From NCBI GenBank assembly GCA_016786765.1, contig JAEUUZ010000003.1:372001-436000 (forward strand): a stretch of 64,000 bases of DNA. The letters are read 5' to 3'. The notes below the pieces were generated by a model, which worked only from the letters and a program-made list of their open reading frames with translations, was not told the origin of the DNA and made no database searches. A program made the translations under genes and the position numbers. Positions 8,339 to 17,035 of the stretch are shown here, piece by piece (the stretch's first letter is position 1; the number at the start of each line of letters is the position of its first letter). Source of the DNA: Chitinophagales bacterium. GTDB lineage: Bacteria > Bacteroidota > Bacteroidia > Chitinophagales > LD1.

Positions 8339-9577
8339 ATGGCACAGAAGAAAGAAACAGAACAATCATGCTCGTTTTGCGGACGCAAAAAGAAAGAGGT
8401 GCAGTTGTTAATTACAGGCATTGATGGTCAGATATGCGATCAGTGTGTTACACAGGCGCGTCATATTATCGAGGAAGAGCTGAACGACAAGTCGAAAAAC
8501 TTTAGTTATGTATTGCCTAAAGGGGTGAAGCCAAAAGATATTTCGTCTTTCTTAGATCAATATGTGATTGGACAAGAGGATGCAAAAAAATATTTATCAG
8601 TGGCGGTTTACAATCACTACAAGCGTTTGAACCAACGTATTGATGATGAAGTAGAGATTGAAAAATCAAATATTTTAGTTGTAGGACAAACAGGCACGGG
8701 AAAAACATTATTGGCGAAAACGATTGCTAAATATTTAAATGTTCCTTTCACCATTGTAGATGCTACTGTGTTTACAGAAGCAGGTTATGTGGGCGAAGAT
8801 GTAGAAAGTATTTTGTCTCGTTTGTTGCAATCATGCGATTATAATGTGGAGGCTGCCGAGCGCGGTATCATTTATGTGGATGAAGTGGACAAAATTGCCC
8901 GAAAAAGCGATAATCCATCCATAACTAGAGATGTATCAGGCGAAGGCGTTCAACAAGGCTTATTGAAGCTATTAGAGGGGACAGATGTACTCGTTCCACC
9001 TCAAGGCGGAAGAAAGCATCCGGATGCGAAAATGGTGAAGCTCAATACTTCGAATATTCTTTTCATTTGTGGAGGGGCGTTTGAAGGTATTGATAAGATG
9101 ATTGCTTCGCGCTTGAATCAAGCCAAAATTGGATTCAAGAAAGGGCGTGACAAAGAAAAAATGGATAACGAGAATTTCTTGCAGTATGTTTCTCCGGCTG
9201 ATATTCGTTCATTCGGATTAATTCCGGAATTGATTGGTCGTTTGCCGGTATTGGTCCATTTAGATCCATTAAGTAAAGAAGCATTAATGGCGATTTTAGA
9301 AGAGCCGAAAAATGCATTGTTGAAACAGTATCAGAAACTGTTCAAGTTGGAAGGCATTAAATTGGAATTCGCGAAAGACGCCAAAGAGTTCATGGTAGAA
9401 AAAGCTATGGAATATAATCTAGGCGCACGTGGTTTGCGTTCGATTTGCGAAGCGGTAATGACAGATGCGATGTACGAATTGCCTTCGGAGGAAGGGATAG
9501 AGCGCTTTACCATTAATCGCGACTATTGCGAAGAAAAATTCAATCGTTTAAACGTAAATAAATTGATGGTGGCTTAA
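8339..9577 (+). CDS. clpX: ATP-dependent Clp protease ATP-binding subunit ClpX
   Basis: AAA+ unfoldase of 412 residues that feeds substrates, including tmRNA-tagged proteins, into ClpP. The N-terminal zinc-binding domain has Cys11, Cys14, Cys33 and Cys36. Walker A is GQTGTGKT (116-123), the pore loop GYVGED (149-154) and Walker B IIYVDEVDK (177-185). The sensor and C-terminal small domain (GARGLRS, then ICEAVMTDAMYELPS) are present and length is normal. It lies 46 bases after clpP and ends 59 bases before the mature 5' end of tmRNA. Confidence 0.98.
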   Translation: MAQKKETEQSCSFCGRKKKEVQLLITGIDGQICDQCVTQARHIIEEELNDKSKNFSYVLPKGVKPKDISSFLDQYVIGQEDAKKYLSVAVYNHYKRLNQRIDDEVEIEKSNILVVGQTGTGKTLLAKTIAKYLNVPFTIVDATVFTEAGYVGEDVESILSRLLQSCDYNVEAAERGIIYVDEVDKIARKSDNPSITRDVSGEGVQQGLLKLLEGTDVLVPPQGGRKHPDAKMVKLNTSNILFICGGAFEGIDKMIASRLNQAKIGFKKGRDKEKMDNENFLQYVSPADIRSFGLIPELIGRLPVLVHLDPLSKEALMAILEEPKNALLKQYQKLFKLEGIKLEFAKDAKEFMVEKAMEYNLGARGLRSICEAVMTDAMYELPSEEGIERFTINRDYCEEKFNRLNVNKLMVA

Positions 9578-9636
9578 GGCAGATTAAACCTTTGCGTTTA
9601 TTCGAGTCTTAGGTTCAACAATGTTCTTTTTTTATT

Positions 9637-10002
9637 GGGGCTGACAGGTATTGACGGGAGGTCATGTCGGTAAACTTGCATGCAGTGGGTGTACATAGCA
9701 CTTTAATCCATGTACAACAAACAATAACTGGCGAAGAATCTTTCGCTATGGCTGCTTAATCTAAGAGATTAACCACCATTTTCTCCTCGCTTGAGGCTAC
9801 TTACACAGCGAGCTAGAAATCAAAAACTAGTGGCTTATTTGAAAGGTGCTTCATTCACATCTTTTGAAGACATTTTCGAATGCACGGAATAGTGTGGTGG
9901 GTTTCTTAACACGCATTATTCTCGGCAATTAATAAGGAACTAAGCATGTAGTAGGTCTATCTTCATCTTGTCCGGACGCGGGTTCAAATCCCGCCAGCTC
10001 CA
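9637..10002 (+). ncRNA. ssrA: Transfer-messenger RNA (tmRNA, SsrA)
   Basis: Both tRNA-like ends are visible: GGGGCTG at 9637 pairs with CAGCTCC at 9995-10001, followed by discriminator A at 10002, and the T arm reads GCGGGTTCAAATCCCGC. CCA is not encoded. The resume reading frame is GGC GAA GAA TCT TTC GCT ATG GCT GCT TAA at 9730-9759, giving the tag (A)GEESFAMAA, very like the Bacteroidota tags I know (for example GEESYAMAA). tmRNA with SmpB rescues stalled ribosomes and the tag directs the product to ClpXP. A possible promoter (ATTG, 21 bases, AACCTTTG at 9587-9594) lies just after the clpX stop. Length about 366 bases is normal. Confidence 0.96.
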
Positions 10003-10004
10003 CT

Positions 10005-10046
10005 TGGTATTGGAATACTACTGGAAACGTAGCGTTTTCAATACCA
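10005..10046 (+). terminator. Stem-loop just after tmRNA
   Basis: TGGTATTGGAA (10005-10015) pairs with TTTCAATACCA (10036-10046) with one G-U pair, and an inner CTAC/GTAG stem (10018-10021 and 10029-10032) extends it. It begins three bases after the tmRNA end. No run of T follows, so it may be a 3' processing or stabilising structure rather than a classical terminator. The rest of the gap to 10199 shows nothing recognisable. Confidence 0.5.
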
Positions 10047-10199
10047 TATAAACAAATTCTATACAATTTTAGTGCTCTAAAGGGCTACCTTCATTCTAAA
10101 CTAAGAATGTTACTAGTTTAATTCTTATGTATAAAGATTTTTAGTAAAAAACGACCTAAAGGGTAATTCATAGTTTATTCATCAGAGAATTAGTATAAA

Positions 10200-12272
10200 T
10201 CATCTTATACTGATAATTTTACGAGATACAGTTTCTTTAGTGCTCAATTCAGCAATATATAAAGAAGAATATAGTCCAATCGGCATAACGACTTCATTGC
10301 TTTCAAAATTTGAAATAGTATAAACCAATTTACCTGCTAAGTCATAAAGACGAAATTCAATTGGTTTTATGTAACTGCCCTTCCAAGCAACAATATTTCT
10401 TCCATTATACGAACTGTAATAAGAATAAAGTACAATGCCATTTTCTTTATTCTCAATATTCGTGGGATTAATTTGTACTATGTTTGACCTAGAGGAACTA
10501 TAATCCTCAACTTTAAATGAAGGTACACAACCTTGGGGATTCACAACTTCGATTTGGTAAATATATGGAGGGGTGGAAGGGAATATGTCTGTGTAACTTA
10601 GATTTGTAGATGCAACTTGAGCAATCTGTTGCATATTCTGAATTGAAGATCCACGGAATATGTTATAGAAACCTGAATTGAATCCAATGTAGCTATTCCA
10701 AATTAGGTTGACCTCATTGTTAACTCCAAGGTTTGATGTTAGGTGTATGGTTTGGTGAGGCGGACTATATTGAGACTCTCCACAAGCATCTACCGTGGTA
10801 ATAACATATCGATTACTTTGTTGTTGTGGGTTTGAAGAATAATCAATATAGGTGCTAAAATTACCGAAAGCTTGTTTGCGTATTAATTGGAATTGATTGG
10901 CAATAGTAGATTCTTTGTATATTTTGAACGAGTCAATTCCAAGGCCAGTTGATTTTTCCCAAATAATTACATTTTTTCCGCTTGATTGGTCAACACTTAC
11001 AATACAAATCTGTTGTTCGTTGTAGCTAGTGCTTGAGTTAACAGCCTGTACATCATTATATGTGCAGCCATCAGTGCCAAGAACTGTAACACTATAGTTC
11101 CCAGTCTGATTAACGCTAATCGTCTGGGTTTGAGCTCCAGTGCTCCACAAATAGTTCACAAAACCACTGCCAGCATTTAAAATGAGAGAGCCAGGTCCGC
11201 AATATGATGTAGGCCCATTTGGTATAATTTTGTAGTTAGAAATAGTTGGAGGTGTTACAGTTATAGTTTTGTTATCTGTAAAGGTACACCCATTTTGAGA
11301 AGTTACAGTTACACTATATGTTCCACTTTGACCAACACTAATTGAAGGTGTGTTTGCTCCATTTGACCATGAATAACTAGAATAGCTAGCGCCTGCATTT
11401 AAAGTCGCCAAATTGCCTTGACAAATAGTTGTGGAACCATTAACGCTAATTTGATAACTACCACTATTAATAACATTATATGTTATAGTTGCACTTGCTG
11501 TTGTATTGTTTGCGTCTGTTACTGTTACAGAATAAGAGGAATTCTGTGTAATTATTGCCGATGGATTGGAACAATTATTACAACTTAATGTGTTACCAGT
11601 AGAACTCCATGTATATGAGTAAGGAGAATATCCGTTTGAAATAGTGGCGTTTAAGTTAGCTAATGAACCGCTGCAAACACTTTTATTGTTTCCCAATGTT
11701 ACTGAGAAATTACCAGGAGTGCATGTTGGTGAGACTCCATAAGAAACAAAGTACAATGTTTGTCCAGTATCAACTAATGGAGTATTTTGACTTGAATTTA
11801 TTAATCTTATGTAATATCGTGAACCAGTAATGGCTTCCCAATCTACTTTTGGCAAAGTTACTATATCCGTTACGGCTGTAATTTTTATTCGCAGTTTGTA
11901 TTGACCAGGAAGGCCACAAGCATTACCTGTTATTTTGATACATCCGTTTTCATTCCCCACATATGTATTGTTAGATTTATTACTAGACCAACACACCCCT
12001 GGGGGTAAATTCTCGATGCTATCGAATCTTAATGATTGAATTGTGACCAGTTGACCAGCTATCCTCATAGTATCAAAACACTTAAATTGTATTGTTGTGC
12101 TTTGTGAAGTGCCATTAATAATTGGGGCAAGGTTTTGAGATGTAGGACTAAATCCAGTTTGTGATACAATAGCAGGAGTGCAAATGCTAGTTCCAGAGTT
12201 CATGCATGATTGCGCTTCCGTATTTGTAAATAATAGTAAAGTAAATATTGTTGTTAAGTTGAGGTATTTCAT
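10200..12272 (-). CDS. Secreted Ig/PKD-like repeat protein with T9SS type A sorting domain
   Basis: A 690-residue exported protein. Residues 1-21 are a signal peptide (MKYLNLTTIFTLLLFTNTEAQ). About 190-420 hold three Ig/PKD-like repeats, each with a Cys near its start (VCSGSLANLNA, ICQGNLATLNAG, YCGPGSLILNAG) and ending YSVTVT. About 430-600 look like fibronectin-III-type beta domains. The last 80 residues (IEFRLYDLAGKLVYTISN and KIISIR at the end) fit the Por secretion-system type A C-terminal domain, which is removed on export. No enzyme domain is recognisable, so a binding or structural surface role is inferred. It stands alone between tmRNA (convergent) and the serS unit. It looks more AT-rich than its neighbours by eye; this was not computed. 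Confidence 0.85.
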   Translation of the reverse strand: MKYLNLTTIFTLLLFTNTEAQSCMNSGTSICTPAIVSQTGFSPTSQNLAPIINGTSQSTTIQFKCFDTMRIAGQLVTIQSLRFDSIENLPPGVCWSSNKSNNTYVGNENGCIKITGNACGLPGQYKLRIKITAVTDIVTLPKVDWEAITGSRYYIRLINSSQNTPLVDTGQTLYFVSYGVSPTCTPGNFSVTLGNNKSVCSGSLANLNATISNGYSPYSYTWSSTGNTLSCNNCSNPSAIITQNSSYSVTVTDANNTTASATITYNVINSGSYQISVNGSTTICQGNLATLNAGASYSSYSWSNGANTPSISVGQSGTYSVTVTSQNGCTFTDNKTITVTPPTISNYKIIPNGPTSYCGPGSLILNAGSGFVNYLWSTGAQTQTISVNQTGNYSVTVLGTDGCTYNDVQAVNSSTSYNEQQICIVSVDQSSGKNVIIWEKSTGLGIDSFKIYKESTIANQFQLIRKQAFGNFSTYIDYSSNPQQQSNRYVITTVDACGESQYSPPHQTIHLTSNLGVNNEVNLIWNSYIGFNSGFYNIFRGSSIQNMQQIAQVASTNLSYTDIFPSTPPYIYQIEVVNPQGCVPSFKVEDYSSSRSNIVQINPTNIENKENGIVLYSYYSSYNGRNIVAWKGSYIKPIEFRLYDLAGKLVYTISNFESNEVVMPIGLYSSLYIAELSTKETVSRKIISIR

Positions 12273-12362
12273 AGGTAAAAGATTTTAAATTTGAAATTGA
12301 TGGATAAAATTACATTATTAATACAATTTAAATGAGATATGTTATAGTTATGATTTAAAACA

Positions 12363-12494
12363 CTAATCTTTCAATTTTAAATAAGCTGCGGCAAATATGC
12401 CCAGCCAAATCAAACCTTTAATAAGAAAAAACAAGAATCCTGCGATTCCTATTTTTTTTAGGTATGGTGAACTATTTTTTAGAAAGTTGAACAT
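12363..12494 (-). CDS. Small single-pass membrane protein, 43 residues, downstream of serS
   Basis: An uninterrupted frame starts with ATG at 12494 and stops with TAG at 12363. It encodes a protein beginning MFNFLKNSSPYLKK, followed by a hydrophobic stretch (IGIAGFLFFLIKGLIWLG, residues 15-32) and ending AAAYLKLKD. The basic N-terminus before one membrane helix, and a start only 6 bases after the serS stop on the same strand, argue for a real gene in the serS transcript. The KKIGIAGFLFFLIKGLIWL-type core resembles short unnamed membrane proteins I associate with Bacteroidota. Function unknown. Confidence 0.7.
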   Translation of the reverse strand: MFNFLKNSSPYLKKIGIAGFLFFLIKGLIWLGIFAAAYLKLKD

Positions 12495-12500
12495 CGTTTA

Positions 12501-13772
12501 TCAAACAATTTTATCGAAGCCAGTGTATGGTTGTAAAGCTTTTGGAATGTAGATGCCATCTTCTTTCTGATGGTTTTCTAAAATACCTGCAACAATTCTT
12601 GGTAACGCCATAGCGCTACCGTTCAACGAGTGACAAAGAATTGTTTTCTTGTTTTCATCGCGGTAACGCACTTTCATTCGGTTGGTTTGAAAGGTCTCAA
12701 AGTTAGATACAGAGCTCACTTCCAGCCATCGTTGTTGTGCGGTACTATACACTTCGAAGTCATACGTAAGCGCTGAAGAGAAACTCATATCGCCTCCACA
12801 TAATCGCAAAATTCGGTAAGGTAACTCTAATGCCTGCAACAACGATTCTACGTGAGCACACATGCTATCTAGTGTTTCATACGATTTAGCAGGATGTTGA
12901 ATTTGAACAATTTCTACTTTATCGAATTGGTGAACACGATTCAAACCACGAACATCTTTTCCGTAAGAACCCGCTTCTCGTCTGAAACATGGCGAGTAGG
13001 CTGCCATTTTAATCGGCAATTGTTTTTCGTCAAAAATTTCATCTCGAACAATATTGGTAACAGGCACTTCAGCCGTTGGAATCAAATACAAGTTATCGGC
13101 AGTGGCGAAATACATTTGACCTTCTTTGTCGGGCAATTGACCCGTACCAAAAGCAGAAGCTTCATTCACCATGTGTGGCGGTATTACTTCGTTGTAGCCT
13201 GCTTCAATGGCTCTGTCCAAGAAAAAAGAGATCAAAGCGCGTTGTAGTTTTGCGCCTTTTCCTTTGTACACAGGAAACCCTGCACCTGTGATTTTTACCC
13301 CTAATTCCAAATCGAACAAATCATATTTTTTGCCTAACTCCCAGTGTGGCTGGGCATTGGCGTGTAATACAGGGATGTCGCCCACTTGTTTGGCTACGAT
13401 ATTATCTTCAGCCGTTTTTCCTTTCGGGACCAAATCGCATGGAAGGTTCGGTAGTTGTACTAACAAATCGAATTGTCTTTTTTCCGTTTCGGCAAAGCGG
13501 TTCGTTAATGTAGCGCTTTCCTCTTTCAAGCTTACTGTTTCTGCCTTTTTAGCTTCTGCTTCGTCTTTTTTTCCTTCTTTGAACAACACGCCAATTTCTT
13601 TCGCAATGGCATTTTCGCGGCTTCTGATATCGTCTAATTGTTTCTGTATGGCTCTTCGCTCTTCATCGGCTTGTAGAATTTCGTCCACCAAATGAAGATC
13701 TGAAAAGTTCTTCACGCTCAGTTTCTGTTTCACTAATTCGGGCGACTGGCGGATGATTTGAATTTCTATCAT
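12501..13772 (-). CDS. serS: Seryl-tRNA synthetase
   Basis: Class II aminoacyl-tRNA synthetase of 423 residues, charging tRNA-Ser in the cytoplasm. Residues about 1-110 form the long antiparallel coiled coil that reaches the tRNA variable arm (rich in Glu, Lys, Ala). The catalytic core shows motif 2 (PCFRREAGSYGKDVRGLNRV) and motif 3 (ALPRIVAGILENHQ), plus the TAEVP serine-site loop. Length is normal. The ATG at 13772 lies about 20 bases downstream of a -7 box (TAGCTTCG). The gene is followed at once by the 43-residue membrane protein gene. Confidence 0.98.
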   Translation of the reverse strand: MIEIQIIRQSPELVKQKLSVKNFSDLHLVDEILQADEERRAIQKQLDDIRSRENAIAKEIGVLFKEGKKDEAEAKKAETVSLKEESATLTNRFAETEKRQFDLLVQLPNLPCDLVPKGKTAEDNIVAKQVGDIPVLHANAQPHWELGKKYDLFDLELGVKITGAGFPVYKGKGAKLQRALISFFLDRAIEAGYNEVIPPHMVNEASAFGTGQLPDKEGQMYFATADNLYLIPTAEVPVTNIVRDEIFDEKQLPIKMAAYSPCFRREAGSYGKDVRGLNRVHQFDKVEIVQIQHPAKSYETLDSMCAHVESLLQALELPYRILRLCGGDMSFSSALTYDFEVYSTAQQRWLEVSSVSNFETFQTNRMKVRYRDENKKTILCHSLNGSAMALPRIVAGILENHQKEDGIYIPKALQPYTGFDKIV

Positions 13773-13792
13773 GACTTTTTAAAATTATGCTG

Positions 13793-13800
13793 CGAAGCTA
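13793..13800 (-). promoter_or_regulatory. serS -7 promoter element
   Basis: TAGCTTCG on the minus strand, a TAnnTTYG-type -7 box, 20 bases before the serS ATG. No convincing TTTG was found at the expected upstream distance. Confidence 0.4.
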
Positions 13801-13894
13801 AAAAAAAGGGAATATTCTTTGTGTATTCGCGGCTTTTCGTGTTCGATTTGTGCGTTAATATTTGGCAAATTGGCATTTTGGTCAATTAATTCCT

Positions 13895-13902
13895 TATTTT
13901 TG
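13895..13902 (+). promoter_or_regulatory. tatA -7 promoter element
   Basis: TATTTTTG, an exact TAnnTTTG match, 17 bases before the tatA ATG. The -33 region holds TTGG with a 21-base spacer (13870-13873), a weak match. Confidence 0.45.
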
Positions 13903-13919
13903 ACACAAAATTAAGAATC

Positions 13920-14132
13920 ATGTTTGGCTTAGGAACACCTGAAATTATAATTATACTCGTAGTTGTTTTGTTGTTGTTTGGTGGTAAAAAAATACCTGAA
14001 TTGATGCGTGGCCTTGGACAAGGTGTGCGTGAATTCAATGCTGCTAAAGCTAACATCAAAACAGAAATTGAAGAGGGCATGCGCGAAAAGCCTACTCCTG
14101 TTCAACCAACAGAGAAAAAGGAAGAAGCATAA
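13920..14132 (+). CDS. tatA: Sec-independent protein translocase TatA/E family
   Basis: A 70-residue inner-membrane protein of the twin-arginine export pathway, which moves folded proteins across the cytoplasmic membrane. It starts [35 protein letters not shown]: a short N-terminus, one membrane helix (about residues 7-22), the FGGKK(I/L)PEL hinge and an amphipathic helix, followed by a charged tail ending in KEEA. This is the standard TatA plan. tatC is not in the window. An exact -7 box precedes it and a hairpin terminator follows at 14154, so it appears to be transcribed alone. Confidence 0.95.
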   Translation: MFGLGTPEIIIILVVVLLLFGGKKIPELMRGLGQGVREFNAAKANIKTEIEEGMREKPTPVQPTEKKEEA

Positions 14133-14153
14133 TTTTTGCTTTTTTAAATCACT

Positions 14154-14181
14154 TGCCGCGAGTTGTCTCTCGGCATTTTTT
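14154..14181 (+). terminator. Intrinsic terminator after tatA
   Basis: TGCCGCGAG (14154-14162) pairs with CTCTCGGCA (14167-14175) with one mismatch and a TTGT loop, followed by TTTTTTATT. It separates tatA from gatA. Confidence 0.8.
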
Positions 14182-14214
14182 ATTGTTTCATTTTAATTTA
14201 TCTCCCTTTATTTC

Positions 14215-15633
14215 GTGAGTTCATACAACACTATACGCTCCCTTCAAACGGCTTTAACGGCAGGCGAAACCACGGTTTCAGCCATTGTTGATTTGTACAT
14301 TAAAACCATTGATGCCAAAAAGCAGCTCAATGCATTTTTGGAAGTATTTACTGAAGAAGCACAACAGCGCGCTTTGCAGTTAGATGCGAAAAGAAAATCA
14401 GGGCAGCCGTTAGGGAAGTTGCACGGTTTGGTGATTGGCATTAAGGATAACATTTGTTATGCCGGACATAAAGTTACCGGAGGTTCTAAGATTTTAGAAA
14501 ACTTCACTTCGATTTATAATGCTACAGTGGTAGAGCGATTATTGGCTGAAGATGCCATTATTATTGGGCGTTTGAACTGCGATGAATTTGCGATGGGTTC
14601 GAGTAATGAGAATTCGGCCTACGGAAATGTGAAAAATGCATTGGATGAGACCCTTGTGCCGGGCGGTTCTTCAGGTGGTTCGGCAGTGGCAGTGCAAGCC
14701 GATTTATGTCATGCTACTTTGGGCAGCGATACAGGAGGTTCAATTCGTCAGCCCGCATCGTTTTGTGGTGTGGTAGGCGTGAAACCCACGTATGGCTTGG
14801 TTTCTCGCTATGGTTTGTTGGCTTATGCTTCATCGTTCGATCAAATAGGTCCATTGACAAAGTCAGTTGAAGATTCTGCTTTGATTTTAGAAGTAATTGC
14901 CGGTGCAGATGAATTTGATAGTACAGCTTCCCAGAAACCAATCCCTGCTTATACTTCGCAAACTTTTCCGGGCAAAGCAAAAATTGCTGTTTTAAAAAAC
15001 ACAGTGGATCATCCCGGAATTCATGCCGATGTGAAACAAGCAACGGAAACCTTTATTGCCGATTTGAAAACCAAAGGACATAGTGTTGAAGAGGTAGCTT
15101 TTGATTTAATGGATTATCTGATTCCGACTTATTATGTTTTGACTACGGCTGAAGCTTCGTCAAACTTAGCGCGCTACGATGGTGTGCATTTTGGGTTCCG
15201 TTCACCGAATGCGGTGGACATGGAAACGGTGTACAAAAAATCGCGTAGTGAAGGCTTTGGAAAGGAAGTGAAGAACAGAATTATGTTGGGCACCTTTGTG
15301 TTGAGTTCGGGATATTATGATGCGTACTATTCAAGAGCACAAAAAGTGCGTAGAATTTTGAAAGAGCAGATCAGAGCTATTTTCAAGGACTACGATTTTA
15401 TTTTGATGCCCACGGCACCATCAGTCGCTTTCAAAATTGGCGAAAAAACAGACGACCCTATAGCGATGTACTTAGCCGATATCTACACGGTTTTAGCCAA
15501 TTTGGTGGCTATTCCGGGCTTGTCGATTCCCGTAGCAAATGATGCACAAGGCTTGCCGATTGGCATTCAGCTGATGTCGGATAAATTCGAAGATGGTAAG
15601 TTGATGGCTTTTGCCAAAGAGATAGGATATTAG
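14215..15633 (+). CDS. gatA: Aspartyl/glutamyl-tRNA amidotransferase subunit A
   Basis: The 472-residue amidase subunit of GatCAB, which releases ammonia from glutamine to convert Glu-tRNA(Gln) or Asp-tRNA(Asn) to the amide form. The Ser-cisSer-Lys triad is visible as Lys77 (GIKDNI), Ser152 (PGGSSGGSA) and Ser176 (GSDTGGSIRQP), each two residues below the Staphylococcus aureus numbering. Translation starts at GTG 14215; the N-terminal helix then has the usual length. The C-terminal part (IPGLSIPVANDAQGLPIGIQ) is complete. gatB and gatC are not in the window, so the complex is encoded at separate loci. Confidence 0.95.
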   Translation: MSSYNTIRSLQTALTAGETTVSAIVDLYIKTIDAKKQLNAFLEVFTEEAQQRALQLDAKRKSGQPLGKLHGLVIGIKDNICYAGHKVTGGSKILENFTSIYNATVVERLLAEDAIIIGRLNCDEFAMGSSNENSAYGNVKNALDETLVPGGSSGGSAVAVQADLCHATLGSDTGGSIRQPASFCGVVGVKPTYGLVSRYGLLAYASSFDQIGPLTKSVEDSALILEVIAGADEFDSTASQKPIPAYTSQTFPGKAKIAVLKNTVDHPGIHADVKQATETFIADLKTKGHSVEEVAFDLMDYLIPTYYVLTTAEASSNLARYDGVHFGFRSPNAVDMETVYKKSRSEGFGKEVKNRIMLGTFVLSSGYYDAYYSRAQKVRRILKEQIRAIFKDYDFILMPTAPSVAFKIGEKTDDPIAMYLADIYTVLANLVAIPGLSIPVANDAQGLPIGIQLMSDKFEDGKLMAFAKEIGY

Positions 15634-15700
15634 GGTTGGGAGTTGGGAAAAGCAAGTTGAGGGTTGTTAGTTGGGGGTTGAGAGAAGTGTAGTTGTCCTA
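15634..15700. repeat. G/T-rich short direct repeats after gatA
   Basis: Directly after the gatA stop the + strand carries repeated variants of GTTGGGAGTTGGG and AGTTGGGGGTTGAG, almost free of C. It is low-complexity DNA with no reading frame. Only a short AT-rich leader follows before the gene at 15748. Confidence 0.55.
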
Positions 15701-15747
15701 ATTAAAAAAGTGAATAGTAAATCTTAAATCAAAAAATCATAAATGTT

Positions 15748-16206
15748 ATGGCTTTACCTAACGTGTTTACCAAAGAAGTAGCCGATAGTTTAATTGCTCG
15801 TATTAATACTCTAACACCTGAAAGTAAAGCGCAATGGGGGAAAATGAGTGTTGCACAAATGTTGGCACACTGCAATGTAACTTACGAATATGTGTATGAA
15901 GACAAATACGCAAAGCCGAATGCCTTTATGCGATTTATCTTGAAAACTTTGGTAAAGAAAACGGTGGTGAGCGAAGATCCATACAAGCACAACGGAAATA
16001 CAGGTCCCGATTTCATTATCAAAAACGAACCTGAATTTACTGCGCAAAAAAATCGTTTGATTGGTTTCATCGCCAAAACGCAAGAACTTGGGGCTTCGCA
16101 TTTCGAAGGGAAAGAGTCGCATTCATTTGGTATGCTAACGGCTACCGAATGGAACAACATGTTTTACAAACATTTGAACCATCACTTGGGGCAATTTGGG
16201 GTGTAA
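15748..16206 (+). CDS. DUF1569 (DinB-like fold) protein
   Basis: A 152-residue soluble protein with no signal peptide. The N-terminal half has the family pattern of a helix followed by KAQWGKMSVAQMLAHCNVTYEY, and the end reads NNMFYKHLNHHLGQFGV. Conserved His residues (AHC, and the HLNHHL cluster) are in the positions that form a metal-binding-like site in DinB-fold proteins. DUF1569 proteins have no established function; a thiol- or metal-dependent activity is only a guess. The gene stands alone between gatA and ruvA, with over 100 bases on either side. Confidence 0.75.
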   Translation: MALPNVFTKEVADSLIARINTLTPESKAQWGKMSVAQMLAHCNVTYEYVYEDKYAKPNAFMRFILKTLVKKTVVSEDPYKHNGNTGPDFIIKNEPEFTAQKNRLIGFIAKTQELGASHFEGKESHSFGMLTATEWNNMFYKHLNHHLGQFGV

Positions 16207-16386
16207 ACCACTGATTTTATTTTATTTTTTCTGTTTTAAGATATGACGAATTTTCGGCAGAAAGTGTTTCAAGAGAGATTATCTGCTTTTGATTGAGGCC
16301 TAGTTGTTTCCCTTTTCCCTCTAAAAACCCTCCTTTTTTCACAAATTCTGCTAAAACCTTTTAAATTAGCGATTCTCAAAAAATAG

Positions 16387-16986
16387 ATGATAACGTATAT
16401 CAAAGGAAAGCTAGTTGAAAAAACCCCCACAAGTGTTATTCTTGACCGGGACGGTTTCGGCTATTTATTGAAAATTTCGCTTAATACTTACTCTGCTATT
16501 CAGTCGCTGGAGCATTGTATGCTCTACACATCACTGGTGGTAAAGAATGAAAATCAATCGGTTGTAGGTTACGATTTATATGGTTTTGCCACTGAGCAAG
16601 AACGCGATTTGTTCGAACGTATGATTTCGGTATCGGGCGTTGGGGCTGCTACTGCACGAATGATGTTGTCTTCTTTTAAACCCGATGAAGTAATACAGGC
16701 CATTCTTTCGGAGAATGAAGGCATGATTCAATCGGTAAAAGGTATTGGTCCGAAGTCGGCCAAGCGCATCATTTTAGAGTTGAAAGATAAAGTAGGAAAG
16801 CCTTTGGGAGATAATACAGAAATATCGGTTAAAGTTCACAATAATAATCGTGAAGAAGCGTTAAATGCACTCGTTACGCTTGGGTTTGGCAAGCCGGCTA
16901 TTGAGAAAGTGCTCAATCGGTTGCTGATGGCTAATCCAAGTTTAGGCGTGGAAACATTGATAAAAGAGGGGTTAAAAGTTTTATAA
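16387..16986 (+). CDS. ruvA: Holliday junction DNA helicase subunit RuvA
   Basis: A 199-residue protein that binds four-way junctions as a tetramer and loads the RuvB motor for branch migration. It begins MITYIKGKLVEKTPTSVILD, the OB-fold domain. Two helix-hairpin-helix motifs follow (MISVSGVGAATARMML and IQSVKGIGPKSAKRIILEL). A flexible linker with NNNREEA leads to domain III (ALVTLGFGKPAIEKVL), which contacts RuvB. Length is normal. It is followed 49 bases later by sprA on the same strand, an adjacency I recall from other Bacteroidota genomes. Confidence 0.97.
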   Translation: MITYIKGKLVEKTPTSVILDRDGFGYLLKISLNTYSAIQSLEHCMLYTSLVVKNENQSVVGYDLYGFATEQERDLFERMISVSGVGAATARMMLSSFKPDEVIQAILSENEGMIQSVKGIGPKSAKRIILELKDKVGKPLGDNTEISVKVHNNNREEALNALVTLGFGKPAIEKVLNRLLMANPSLGVETLIKEGLKVL

Positions 16987-17035
16987 CACAAAAATATTTG
17001 CTCATAAGCTGCGTGCTGTTTTTTGATTTTTTTAA

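Noticed and set aside
10003-12362. A genomic island integrated at the 3' end of tmRNA, a common attachment site
   Set aside because: There is no integrase, and no second copy of the tmRNA 3' end was seen. The single gene there is an ordinary T9SS surface protein.
13207-13695. A 162-residue frame on the + strand
   Set aside because: It is antisense to serS, which has full family motifs; the reverse frame lacks any domain.
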